Assembly: GCA_001839685.1 (NCBI GenBank) | Contig: MLAK01000982.1 | Coordinates: 10,066 to 45,290, forward strand | Length of the DNA stretch: 35,225 bases | Origin: Tritrichomonas foetus | Lineage: Eukaryota > Parabasalia > Tritrichomonadida > Tritrichomonadidae | Direction of reading: 5' to 3' | Shown: piece after piece, positions 25,787 to 35,110 of the stretch | Layout: every line of letters begins with the position of its first letter | How positions within the stretch are numbered: the stretch's first letter is position 1 | Made by a program: the position numbers and the translations under genes | The notes under the pieces: generated by a model | What the model was told of the DNA's origin: nothing | What the model saw: only the letters and a program-made list of their open reading frames with translations | Database searches by the model: none

Positions 25787-28700
25787 ATGCTTATCCTCAT
25801 TCCCTTATTCACTACCATCGCAGCGTCTTCATACATTGATAAAAATTGCGAAAATTCGCTTCTAACAACAGAGGTTCATTTTTGTTTGCATGATTCAAAA
25901 GAAATATGCGAGAAATTATTTTCTGGCGATATCTACTCTTGGAGTTGCTTCGAAAAACACTACAAAACGAAAAATGCAACAAATGTGCACTTTCACGCTG
26001 ACCCTGTGAATTACACAAGCGAAAAAGAAAAGAGTTTGAATTTATCTGTTTTTGGCTCTCTTTCAACATTGAATCTACCTTCAGAAAAAGTCAAAATTTC
26101 AATCAATTATGATATCACTGCCTCTGACAACTCAACTTTTACAATAGTTTTTAATGAAGCGACAGTTACACCAACAGGAAGCAGGGCCGAATTGATATTA
26201 TCTGGTCTAAAAGAATACAGCTTTGCTCCTGGAAAAAAGAATGGACCACTTTTAATTGTTAATGAATTATCTGATGATTTATCGAATTGTGACTTGACTT
26301 CATTTTCTGAAATACAAGTTCCTCAACAACTAATGAAAAAGTTTAATCCATCATCCAGTTCGAAACGAACAGTTGTTAAAGTTTCTGAACAATCATGTGA
26401 TCTAACCTTTGAAGAAACGAAATATTTGGTCATAATTACTGAAAATGAAATTGAAATAACATCAGATGACTCAATCATGGTTCTTGATGGAAAATATTTA
26501 TCGGCTAATTATAATTTTATTCTCCAAAACCCCAATAATACGCGAATGATGCCATCACTTACATTTGAATGCAAAACTGGGAATAAGCCATCCAAGCTAG
26601 CTAATCCTGGTCCAGGTCTTGGGGATAATTTGTATTTATTCACAGTTAATGTCCAAAGTCAATGGAATATTCGATTCAAAGAAGGCGAATGGCTTCCTTA
26701 CTTATATACATGCTTAAAAGGCCAAAATATTGAAGCTTTGACTGTTATTTTAGATGCATCAAATCCTGGAATATCAATTGAATTGGAAGACTCAGAAGAG
26801 CTCAGTGTTTTCCTGAATACTTTAGAAACAACGATTTCGAAAATCAATGGAGTGAAATATGTTCATATCAATAATTTAATTCATTCAAACGAAACAAATT
26901 CTACTATTTATATTGGTTATAGCTCTAATGCCAAATATTATGTTGATAGAAGAAATCAGTATATCAATGTTATATTTGGAATCAGCATTCAAGATGAATT
27001 TTTCACACCATATGGTATTTATAAAGTTCAGCATATTGCCAAACTTACTGAAGAGCAAATAAGAAAAAATAAAACTTCGCACTCTTATAAATCCAACATA
27101 TTTTTGGATTTCCAACCTAATCATTTCAACAATAAAACTAACAAATTACGAATTATGAATGACACACTAATAGATTTGACTGGTCTCTCAAAACCAGTGT
27201 TTGTTAACGAAAATGTAACCTTCGAAGGCAATGTTCACTATTTAAATATTTATAAGGATACTACATCAAAATTACCAAAAGAGGAAAATGGAAACGATGA
27301 GATTGAAAATCAATATTTTGTACTCTGTCAACCAGATTTAGACTGTGATAAATTCCAATTGGCACCTTGGGACGATATTCCATATACAAAACCAAGTGTT
27401 TATTATCAAGATATCAATTATTATAAAAAGGTTTGTAAATCAAGGACAGAAATTTACCCACTCAAAGATATTGTTGATGAATCTGATTCCAAATGTTGTA
27501 AAACCACTTACAAAATAAATGATGTTACAAAAAGGCTAAAATGTCTTGGATTTGAATACCAAAATCCAAAACTTCTATCACTTAATGTCGAAAAAGACTC
27601 GGAAGTTGACAATGTCGAAATTTATTATCAGAATTGGCTTAAAAATACACTTCATGACCAAACTCAATCAATTGTGTATTATTCCAGTCATCCACTTGGA
27701 TTTTTGCGTTATAACAACATTAGTAATGTTTCGGTAACAATCGCAAGTGAGAAACCTGTTTCAATACTGGTAGAAAAAGACACAATAGAAAAGTTTCAAT
27801 CAGTGACAGTTCGAGCTAATTCATATATGACTTTAAAATTCAGAAATCAAAGTAATAAAATTATTCCCTTTAAAAAATTAACACTACCAAAAAATATGAT
27901 TACTTTTTATCCAGATTTGGCTGTACTTGATTGGAGTCATGTGGAATATCTTGACGTGAATTATGATTTTTATGTGAAAAACGAAAATGTGTTAAAAAAA
28001 ATACATGAAATCGAAATTAATATCGACAATTTCAAAACACGATTAAATGATTTCATTGAAAAAGAATTTCCAAATGATTTTAATGATTCTGAGACCGAAA
28101 TCCAAGCTGGTTTTAAAGCTACTTCTGAAGGAGAATATAGAGGAACGATAGAAAGAGAAATCTCTTTCGCTGATGATGGAATAACTGTCACAATTGATGG
28201 TGAGTCCAAGAGATTTTTATCACTCTATCCAACCCAATCCATAAAACATATTATTGCATCTGGTAGTGGCCAACTCTATAAATATAAGTATCATGTAAAA
28301 TTTGGAAATGTTGCTGTTGATTATTCTATTCCTTTGGCCAATATTGAAAATCGAATTATCACTGAAAGCCTTTCTCAAAAAACGACCTTGTTAATTAGTC
28401 GAGGTACTATAATCATTGTTAGTTCACGATCTGATTCATTGGATTGTATCATTTCAGGAACACCAATTTTGTCTATTACCTGTGATGATTCCATTCAAGA
28501 AGAAACTTTAACAGGTGAATTTACACTTGGTGGGTTAACATCCACCAATGGCGATATTCGTTTTGATTTCAAGAGTCCCAAATTGAATTTTTCATCCTTT
28601 TCAATCGAGAAATATAATGGTTATAATTTTTATAAACCAAAAGTTTTCAATTACAACAATCAATTAATAAAATCAATCACTATCGCTAATTTCAATTGGA

Positions 28701-29248
28701 GAATTCTCGCAGCGGCCGGTGACTTCACAACAGTTGATCTGAAAATAAAAAATTTGATCAATATCTCAATCGAAAATAATAAAATTAATACAATAACAAT
28801 AGAAAATTATGATGGATATAATCCAGATATAATTGTAAATGCTCCTTTTGGGAAGAATTCTGATCAAAAATTAAAATTTTCATCACAATCAGCCAAAGTG
28901 AAAAATATACAAGTTGTGTTTCGTAACTCATCAGCTAACTGCCCATCTACTGAAACCCAATACAAAATCACTCATCCTGGATACGCAATCAATCAAACGC
29001 TTTATTCGAAATATGAAGGATTTCAGATGCTTGCTTGCGAAAAAGAGGCTATGTGGTCTAGCTTTACTCAGTCATCATATTTCTTCCACTGCCAGAATAT
29101 GACGATGAAAACAGAAATGAAAGAATTTACTGATGTAACTTATGCTGAAAAGAAACTTTTTGGTTTCTCAGTGACTGAAAATATAGAAAGTGATATATTT
29201 GTGTGCTTAGGGCATAGAAATATTGTTAGTGAAGATGAAACGAAATGA
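25787..29248 (+). CDS. Large secreted protein of unknown function
   Basis: 1153 residues. Residues 1-14 (MLILIPLFTTIAAS) form a short signal peptide. The remainder is rich in N-x-S/T sites and beta-strand-like sequence of alternating hydrophobic residues. Cys pairs are clustered near the N-terminus (CENSLL, CLHDSKEIC, SWSCF), around residues 515-585 (LCQPDLDCD, SKCCKTTYK) and near the C-terminus. There is no C-terminal membrane helix or GPI-like tail, so it is probably secreted or held by a partner. I recognise no domain. An overlapping upstream frame from the ATG at 25749/25752 also reads like a signal peptide but stops at 25862. A T8 run at 25767-25774 separates the two starts, so a one-base length change would join them. 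Confidence 0.85.
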   Translation: MLILIPLFTTIAASSYIDKNCENSLLTTEVHFCLHDSKEICEKLFSGDIYSWSCFEKHYKTKNATNVHFHADPVNYTSEKEKSLNLSVFGSLSTLNLPSEKVKISINYDITASDNSTFTIVFNEATVTPTGSRAELILSGLKEYSFAPGKKNGPLLIVNELSDDLSNCDLTSFSEIQVPQQLMKKFNPSSSSKRTVVKVSEQSCDLTFEETKYLVIITENEIEITSDDSIMVLDGKYLSANYNFILQNPNNTRMMPSLTFECKTGNKPSKLANPGPGLGDNLYLFTVNVQSQWNIRFKEGEWLPYLYTCLKGQNIEALTVILDASNPGISIELEDSEELSVFLNTLETTISKINGVKYVHINNLIHSNETNSTIYIGYSSNAKYYVDRRNQYINVIFGISIQDEFFTPYGIYKVQHIAKLTEEQIRKNKTSHSYKSNIFLDFQPNHFNNKTNKLRIMNDTLIDLTGLSKPVFVNENVTFEGNVHYLNIYKDTTSKLPKEENGNDEIENQYFVLCQPDLDCDKFQLAPWDDIPYTKPSVYYQDINYYKKVCKSRTEIYPLKDIVDESDSKCCKTTYKINDVTKRLKCLGFEYQNPKLLSLNVEKDSEVDNVEIYYQNWLKNTLHDQTQSIVYYSSHPLGFLRYNNISNVSVTIASEKPVSILVEKDTIEKFQSVTVRANSYMTLKFRNQSNKIIPFKKLTLPKNMITFYPDLAVLDWSHVEYLDVNYDFYVKNENVLKKIHEIEINIDNFKTRLNDFIEKEFPNDFNDSETEIQAGFKATSEGEYRGTIEREISFADDGITVTIDGESKRFLSLYPTQSIKHIIASGSGQLYKYKYHVKFGNVAVDYSIPLANIENRIITESLSQKTTLLISRGTIIIVSSRSDSLDCIISGTPILSITCDDSIQEETLTGEFTLGGLTSTNGDIRFDFKSPKLNFSSFSIEKYNGYNFYKPKVFNYNNQLIKSITIANFNWRILAAAGDFTTVDLKIKNLINISIENNKINTITIENYDGYNPDIIVNAPFGKNSDQKLKFSSQSAKVKNIQVVFRNSSANCPSTETQYKITHPGYAINQTLYSKYEGFQMLACEKEAMWSSFTQSSYFFHCQNMTMKTEMKEFTDVTYAEKKLFGFSVTENIESDIFVCLGHRNIVSEDETK

Positions 29249-29942
29249 TTGTGAATTATTTTTTCTTCATTTCATTTGTATTTCATAAAATAAAAGCTAA
29301 ATCAAATTAACATCAAATTAATATGGTGAAGTATTTTACTTTTCTGTATTTCTGAGATTTCAAAAATAAATAAAAAAACTAATAACGAAATCGATAAAAG
29401 GCTAGCATAATAGAGTTTCCTCCAAGGCATCGAATAGAGATATCTCTCAAATCAGTGGAAATTTCATTAAAAAAAAAAGACTTGAACAATTTGCGAGAAG
29501 TTACTGAAAGCATCATTAATTCATAATTTACAAAAAAAAAAAAAAAATCACGAAAATGTGAAAAAATGATTTTACAGACATGAATTTTGCCAAATTGGGA
29601 GAATATTGTGTAGGAAAGTGAATCCATAGTGATGAAAACCTTTAATTAGGAACTTTTTGAGTTTGTCGGATATTCTTTTTGAATCAAAAGTTTTGAGAGC
29701 GTTGGAAATTCTACACATCAGATGATTCTTTTGAAAGAAAATTGAATTAACAAGCTAATTATTATTGTCATATAAGATTTTCGACAACAATCAAAACATA
29801 GATCAGAATTTTCGAAATGAAGACTAGCAAGTAATCTATATTGAACTAGAAGTGAAGGTTCGCCAAAGAAAATGTAAAAGTGTGAAATATAAAACAAGAT
29901 TTTATCATCAAAGAAAGTTTAGTTAAATTATCTAAAAATAGC
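29249..29942. other. Spacer between two convergent genes
   Basis: 694 bp between convergent stops. It is AT-rich with two poly-A runs (about 29471-29480 and 29532-29547). An 82-codon minus-strand frame at 29379-29627 runs through the poly-A tract as a Phe run and is rejected. Nothing else is seen. Confidence 0.5.
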
Positions 29943-31706
29943 TTAAAGTTCAAGTTCACTGCTAGCATAGCTAGTAGATGAATATTCATCCTTCTTCTTT
30001 TTGACAAAAATGACAACAATAACGACAATAACAATAACGACAATGACAGCGATAACGATACCAGCAATAGCACCTGAGGATAATCCACCGCTTTCTGGTT
30101 CGAGGTTTGAAGATCCATCAGCAGATGAAACAGTAAGAAGTGTTTTACCATCGACTGTTGTGCAGGTGGATGACTTGAAGACTGAGTTGGTATAATTAAG
30201 AACAAGGCGCCAGTCTTCGCATGTTTCGAATTTACTAGCCGAGACTACGACGTAGTTTGTGGAATCATCGGTTGTGTTTTCAAGGAGCTTGACGTTTGAT
30301 GGAGAAACATAGTTGGTGAATGAAAGTGACTTTGGTGTTGTTTGAAGAGTTCCAGTGAAAGCTGGTTTAAGGGCAAAGTTATCGTTAAATTGAACAGAAA
30401 CATCAGCATCAGTTAAATCAAAACCTTCTGAAACATCAAGGGAAGAACCTAATTCCATATTTAAAGAATCTTTAACTGTTAATTTATTAACTGTTACTTG
30501 AGAACCAACAGCTAAATTGAGAGCTTTGGCAGAAACGGATTTTTCACCATTAACTTGGAGCTGAGAACTACCATATAAATAGATTTCGGAAAGAGTAACA
30601 TCGACTTGAGATTCAAGTGTAAGTTTTTGATTGTTAAAGGTAGCCTTGCCGATTTCTGCGGCTGTGACATCTTCTGTTCCTGAAAGTTTGAGTGTAGATT
30701 CCTTTTTATCAGTTTTGAGATTAAGGGCAATAGAAGAATTGGCAAGTACAAGAGGTGTATTTTCCTGGAGTTCAACACCAAACTCTGTTTCGTTGTCGAG
30801 AGCTGAAACAGTGAGTGATTTTTCGTTTTCTGGTTTGAAATAGAAATTCTCTCCCTTTCCTGAAACTTGAATAGAACTGACTTTAACTGGTTGAAGATAA
30901 TCTTTGTTCTTTTCAAGGTCATCTGGGATAACGAATACTTTATTTTCTTCTGTGATTGTTTCGTTCATTTCTACTTCATCTTTTTCTGGAGGAGGAGCAG
31001 GTGTGACTGTTGGGAGTGGTGTGACTTCATCTGGTGTTGAAGAGGCATCTTCAACTGGTTTGCTTGGATCGACTGGCTTGTCTGTTGGATCGACTGGCTT
31101 GTCTGTTGGATCGACTGGTTTGTCTGTTGGATCGACTGGTTTGTCTGTTGGATCGACTGGTTTGTCTGTTGGATCGACTGGTTTGTCTGTTGGATCAACT
31201 GGTTTGTCTGTTGGATCGACTGGTTTGTCTGTTGGATCGACTGGTTTGTCTGTTGGATCAACTGGTTTGTCTGTTGGATCAACTGGTTCGTTTGTTTGAG
31301 ATTCAGCTGGTTCGTTTGTTTGAGATTCAGCTGGTTCGTTTGTTTGAGATTCAACTGGATCTTTTGTTTGAGAATCAGCTGGTTCGTCTGTCTGAGAATC
31401 AGCAGATTCTGATGGGAGTTCTGGTTTTTCATCTGAGGCGGTGGCTGATTCGTCGCTTTCTGCAACTTCTGTGGCAGGATCAGTGGTTGCATCCTCAGTT
31501 TCTCCAATTTCGGTGGCAGAGTTAGTGGCTGCATCCTCAGTTTCTCCTATTTCGGTGGCAGATTCAGTGGTTGCATCCTCAGTTTCTCCAATTTCTGTGG
31601 TAGAAGGGGATTCTTCTTCTTCAGTAGTTGAGGCTTCAGCATTGACAAATGCTTCTTTGTTTTGAAGAGCAATAACATTAAGTGCAAAAATAATTAAACC
31701 AAACAT
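29943..31706 (-). CDS. Type I surface protein with Thr/Glu and Pro-rich tandem repeats
   Basis: 587 residues from the ATG at 31706; the frame one codon upstream is TTG. A TCATA initiator on the minus strand lies at 31720-31716. Signal peptide at residues 1-20. Acidic Thr/Ser-rich stalk: EIGETEDA-type 14-residue repeats (about 35-78), QTNEPAES-type 8-residue repeats (about 100-139), and ten DPTDKPV repeats (139-208). A beta-helix-like domain follows at about 255-530, with regular short strands and few Cys. One membrane helix (GAIAGIVIAVIVVIVIV..., about 543-566) ends in a Lys-rich stop-transfer and a short cytosolic tail (SSTSYASSELEL). This is the layout of trichomonad surface proteins with an extended stalk, possibly for host or prey contact. 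The role is inference. Confidence 0.9.
   Translation of the reverse strand: MFGLIIFALNVIALQNKEAFVNAEASTTEEEESPSTTEIGETEDATTESATEIGETEDAATNSATEIGETEDATTDPATEVAESDESATASDEKPELPSESADSQTDEPADSQTKDPVESQTNEPAESQTNEPAESQTNEPVDPTDKPVDPTDKPVDPTDKPVDPTDKPVDPTDKPVDPTDKPVDPTDKPVDPTDKPVDPTDKPVDPTDKPVDPSKPVEDASSTPDEVTPLPTVTPAPPPEKDEVEMNETITEENKVFVIPDDLEKNKDYLQPVKVSSIQVSGKGENFYFKPENEKSLTVSALDNETEFGVELQENTPLVLANSSIALNLKTDKKESTLKLSGTEDVTAAEIGKATFNNQKLTLESQVDVTLSEIYLYGSSQLQVNGEKSVSAKALNLAVGSQVTVNKLTVKDSLNMELGSSLDVSEGFDLTDADVSVQFNDNFALKPAFTGTLQTTPKSLSFTNYVSPSNVKLLENTTDDSTNYVVVSASKFETCEDWRLVLNYTNSVFKSSTCTTVDGKTLLTVSSADGSSNLEPESGGLSSGAIAGIVIAVIVVIVIVVIVVIFVKKKKDEYSSTSYASSELEL
31081..31290 (-). repeat. 21-bp coding tandem repeat, exactly ten copies (DPTDKPV)
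   Basis: Ten 21-bp units, 210 bp in all. They differ only at a few mostly silent positions (AAA/AAG for Lys, GTC/GTT for Val). A shorter DPSKPV unit flanks the downstream protein end. The near identity points to recent expansion or gene conversion. Confidence 0.92.
31287..31406 (-). repeat. 24-bp coding tandem repeat, five copies (QTNEPAES type)
   Basis: Five 24-bp units next to the DPTDKPV array. The copies nearer the array are almost identical; those further away diverge (QTKDPVES, QTDEPADS). Confidence 0.85.
31475..31602 (-). repeat. 42-bp coding tandem repeat, three copies (EIGETEDA...)
   Basis: Three units of 14 codons beginning EIGETEDA and ending in a variable T/N-rich part, close to the signal peptide of the surface protein. 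Confidence 0.85.
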
Positions 31707-31715
31707 CAAGATTTA

Positions 31716-31720
31716 TATGA
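31716..31720 (-). promoter_or_regulatory. Initiator TCATA of the surface-protein gene
   Basis: On the minus strand TCATA lies ten bases before the ATG at 31706 and fits TCA-Py-(A/T). Confidence 0.5.
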
Positions 31721-32802
31721 GGGTGAAGTAAAAATTTGTTAAGTTTTTTGAGAGTTTTCTTGATTTTAAGAAAAAGCTGAGATTTTTGAGATACATAAAT
31801 CAATTTCAGATAAAAATTTTCAGAAGATAAATAAATGCATTCAAAATTTATTGACCAAAGAAATTGTAAGTAAAGCTAAAATGCATTCATTTTTTCTGAT
31901 ATTTCTTTTCTAGTGAATTTACTAAAATCACAAAATATATCAATAGTCATGTAGATGATTCAAAAAATAGGTGAACTTATAAAGTACTAAACCGTCCTTC
32001 AGAAAATAAAATTAAATTTGTAAATCATGGTCAGGATTGGACAAATGTTCAGAAAATTATTTCATTGAAAATCTTTGAAAAAATTGAAACGAATTGGTTC
32101 ATTCCAAATTTTATTTCATCTGAAAAACTTAAATCCATATCAAAAGATTCTGTTTTTGAATAGAGTGAAGATGAAAGTTTGGAAATAGAAAATGCACACA
32201 TTTTGAGAAAAACTACCTTTCAAAATTCTTTCAAATACCTGTTGAATTATTATTTTATCTGGTCTGTATGTATTTGTAGCCTCTTTTCTCTTTTGTATAA
32301 CTTATAATCTATTAGCGGTTATTTATATTGTTAATATAGTCAGCTGGTTCAGAGATAATTTGATCGAAAAAACAAGTCAAAAAGTTTTTCACATAAAATT
32401 TCCTCAAAAACCTTATAAAGTCATCACTTTTTCTATCAATTAGTTTTGTTCGAGTCAAATCGTGACTTTTGTCTTTCCTTCATTTCTCAACTCATAATCT
32501 AGTTTATAACATATGAATCATGTTTGATAACTACTTGGCTCATCTTTGAACGTCTGAGGTTGAAACGTCGTGAGTATTCCATCAAAATTTGACGATCAAC
32601 ATGATCTCGCTAATTCAAGCTCAAATGTGATAGTTATTCCTAGTTGTTTAAACAACTCTTCTTCTGTAAATTGAAAAGAGCGATGAGTGTTATTGGACAT
32701 TATTTTGAGCCGTCATAATTTTATTCCATGGCTTAAAAATTAATTTTGGAGAACCTTTATAAAGTGCATTCACTAAAAATAAAAAAAGACCAAATGAGAA
32801 AT
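31721..32802. other. Intergenic region holding a decayed reading frame
   Basis: About 1.08 kb. The middle part (31900-32307) reads as a broken coding sequence. The rest is AT-rich spacer with no supported feature. Confidence 0.5.
31900..32307 (+). pseudogene. Decayed coding sequence of unknown family
   Basis: A single frame stays protein-like over about 135 codons with only two internal stops: TGA at 31972-31974 and TAG at 32161-32163. It ends in TAA at 32305-32307. The stop-free part 31975-32160 is 62 codons and contains NHGQDWTNVQKII and NWFIPNFISSEKLKSI, with two Trp and a balanced mix of residues unlike translated spacer. By my rough estimate of stop frequency at this base composition, 62 open codons would arise by chance less than one time in a hundred per frame. 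No start codon context or family is recognised. It may be a dead gene or fragment of a mobile element. Confidence 0.45.
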
Positions 32803-34587
32803 TTACAATTTATCATAAACGCCTTCCCCATTTTTATCGAGAACTTTTTTATCTATTGCATCAACTCCTTCTAAATAACTCACAATTTTTCTTCTTCCCT
32901 CGCTGGCTGCCACCAAAATGGGAGTCATTCCATTTATGTCTCTCACGTTCAAATCAACGGCAGGCAGATTTATCAAAAATTTGATAGTATCCAATGAACT
33001 AAACGCGCATGCGTAATGAAGAATCGTCCATCCTTCATTATCGGTGGTTGTGACTGATGCTCCATTTTTGATGAAAGTTTTACACAGCCCAATATGGTTC
33101 CATTTCACAACTTGGCATAAGGCTGTCTTTCCGTGGTTATTTTTCGCATTTATATCGAGTCCGTCATATTTTAATAAAGTTGAAATTACTTCATTTCTCC
33201 TATTTTTGACTGCTACATAAAGTGGGGTCCATCCAAACATGTTTTTGGAATTTATGTCAACTCCACGATCATCAATAAAATATCTGATCAAATGAGGATG
33301 GCCACTACTTGCGGCAAAGTGAACAGGAAGGTTATCGTAATTATCACGCGAATTAACAGGCATGTTTTCTATGTCAGCGAGGTATTTTAAAATATTCAAT
33401 TGGCCCTCGCGTGCTGAACTATGCATTATGTTTATCCCACTCAGCATATGATAGCTATTATCGTCACTTTTCTCAGGGTGGACGACTTTATTTTTGTCAA
33501 TTCCATCAAGCGATAGAATAAATTGAACCATGTCGAGATTTCCGTTATTACAGGCACAGTGCAAAAGAGTCCAATCGCCAAATTTATCTGTGATATTTGG
33601 CTGGTCGATAAACAATGGTAAAATTTTCAAAAAAATGTGGATATTATAAAATTTCAATGTCCTCATAAAATGCTTCACTCGAAAAGGCTGTCTAATAGTC
33701 ATATTCAAAAATTCACAAACCTGATAGCGATGAAACTGAATAGCTACATTCATACAATTTTTCGAAAAATTTTGGCCTTTTTCGATACAAAGGTGAATAA
33801 TTTCTGAGTTGGCTCCAGCTACAGCAAAACGAGGAAGAGTGTCAGACAACGATATGTTGTGAGAATAAATATATTTGAATATATTTACCGACCCAAAAAA
33901 CGCAGAGTATTCTAGTACAGATGGTCTTTTGTGAGAGGAATTTATAAACTTTACGTGATCATACTGCGAATGAGGAATTTCATAATAAAAATTAATCTTT
34001 TGCTCGTTTATCATAGTCATAAAAGTTTCCAAATCATCTTTCCTAATCACTGAAGCGACCTCATCCTCATTCATTCCGGCTATCCGGTACATTTTATGGA
34101 GGGTTTCATCAATTGAATTTAGATATTCTTTGAGATGAGGATATTCAAATAAAATCTCATTGAAAAATTTTGCATCATTATTTTGAATTTCTGAATAAAA
34201 CATTTTAAATAATTGAATATTGTATCGACTTTTCTTCTGAATTGATTGAATTGAAATTAACCCATTTTCGAATAGAAATGCGATCACACAAAATATTTTG
34301 GAAAAAAATAAAAGAAGATCATCGGAAGTGTAAAAACGTGCAATATAGTCCGAAATCGAAAGTAAAACTTGTAGATATAAATTAATGCATAATGGCCGAA
34401 TAGATATCATTACGCGGAGTGTTGATAATAATTTTTCCAACGAATACTTATCTCGAATAAAAACCGATGACTTAATAAAATTTATTATATCTTCTAAATT
34501 TTGGTGGTTGATATCAGATAGCATAAATTGGATCTCCTGTGTATGAAGTAAATCATCCATCGCTTCTTGATTCGAGAGTTTTCGCAT
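32803..34587 (-). CDS. Ankyrin-repeat protein with DUF3447-like N-terminus
   Basis: 594 residues. The N-terminal half is helical and Leu/Ile/Phe-rich. Residues about 180-300 resemble the DUF3447 unit typical of trichomonad ankyrin proteins (VLEYSAFFGSVNIFKYI, AVAGANSEIIHLCIEKG). Residues about 337-590 contain six to seven ankyrin repeats with clear consensus: DWTLLHCACNNGNLDMV, NLPVHFAASSGHPHLI, GWTPLYVAVKNRRNEVI, GKTALCQVVKWNHIGL, GWTILHYACAFSSLDTI, GMTPILVAASEGRRKI. No catalytic, membrane or zinc domain is seen. Such proteins form large families in trichomonads and probably act as protein-binding scaffolds; partner unknown. The stop is TAA followed by A, giving TAAA. Confidence 0.93.
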   Translation of the reverse strand: MRKLSNQEAMDDLLHTQEIQFMLSDINHQNLEDIINFIKSSVFIRDKYSLEKLLSTLRVMISIRPLCINLYLQVLLSISDYIARFYTSDDLLLFFSKIFCVIAFLFENGLISIQSIQKKSRYNIQLFKMFYSEIQNNDAKFFNEILFEYPHLKEYLNSIDETLHKMYRIAGMNEDEVASVIRKDDLETFMTMINEQKINFYYEIPHSQYDHVKFINSSHKRPSVLEYSAFFGSVNIFKYIYSHNISLSDTLPRFAVAGANSEIIHLCIEKGQNFSKNCMNVAIQFHRYQVCEFLNMTIRQPFRVKHFMRTLKFYNIHIFLKILPLFIDQPNITDKFGDWTLLHCACNNGNLDMVQFILSLDGIDKNKVVHPEKSDDNSYHMLSGINIMHSSAREGQLNILKYLADIENMPVNSRDNYDNLPVHFAASSGHPHLIRYFIDDRGVDINSKNMFGWTPLYVAVKNRRNEVISTLLKYDGLDINAKNNHGKTALCQVVKWNHIGLCKTFIKNGASVTTTDNEGWTILHYACAFSSLDTIKFLINLPAVDLNVRDINGMTPILVAASEGRRKIVSYLEGVDAIDKKVLDKNGEGVYDKL

Positions 34588-35110
34588 TTTCCAACAGGAT
34601 GAGCTTTATCGTCAAAAGTGGCAAATTTTGACAAGCCTTGTTTTGATTTCGATATCAATGATACTTCATCTATCTCTGTAATTAAACATCTTCATTAATA
34701 CATATAGAAATGTAATATTTTTATGACAACTATTTTTCAATAAATCTGAGAAAATCATGAATAAAGATGGAACAGATAATTGCTAAGCATTAATAATGTT
34801 CAAATAATCATACTGGTAAATTTTATTTATTGCATTAACATGTTAGACATCGTATGATCTTGATTCTGAATCTTGTTTGTGCATATTTCATCTCCTTTTC
34901 GTTGAAAAATCGTTGAGATATATTATTGAGTCATATGAATTCATCGAAACAAATGAGAATGTCTATCTATGTTTCTCTTGCTATTAATTGAATAAAGAAT
35001 GAGGAAGAAGAAAGAAATAACAGGAAGAACGAACAGAGAATATAAATGATATTTAATACCAAAAGGATATGAATGTAGAAAATTCAAAAAAAAGCAAAAG
35101 TTAGGCATAA
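34588..35110. other. Upstream region of the ankyrin gene and spacer
   Basis: 523 bp of AT-rich spacer, purine-rich towards the right end (about 34990-35040). A TCATCC stretch near 34600 on the minus strand is an imperfect initiator candidate. No gene is seen. Confidence 0.45.

Noticed and set aside
29379..29627. 82-codon minus-strand open frame between convergent genes
   Set aside because: Held open by a poly-A tract read as Phe; no protein-like character.
30904..31534. Open frames on both strands over the DPTDKPV array (LVCLLDR and QTNQSIQ repeats)
   Set aside because: A 21-bp repeat without stops in a frame keeps that frame open automatically; the signal peptide and membrane helix belong to the minus-strand DPTDKPV frame.
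520..34587. Spliceosomal introns
   Set aside because: No GTATGT start paired with the extended ACTAACACACAG-type 3' signal was found, and all main frames are uninterrupted.
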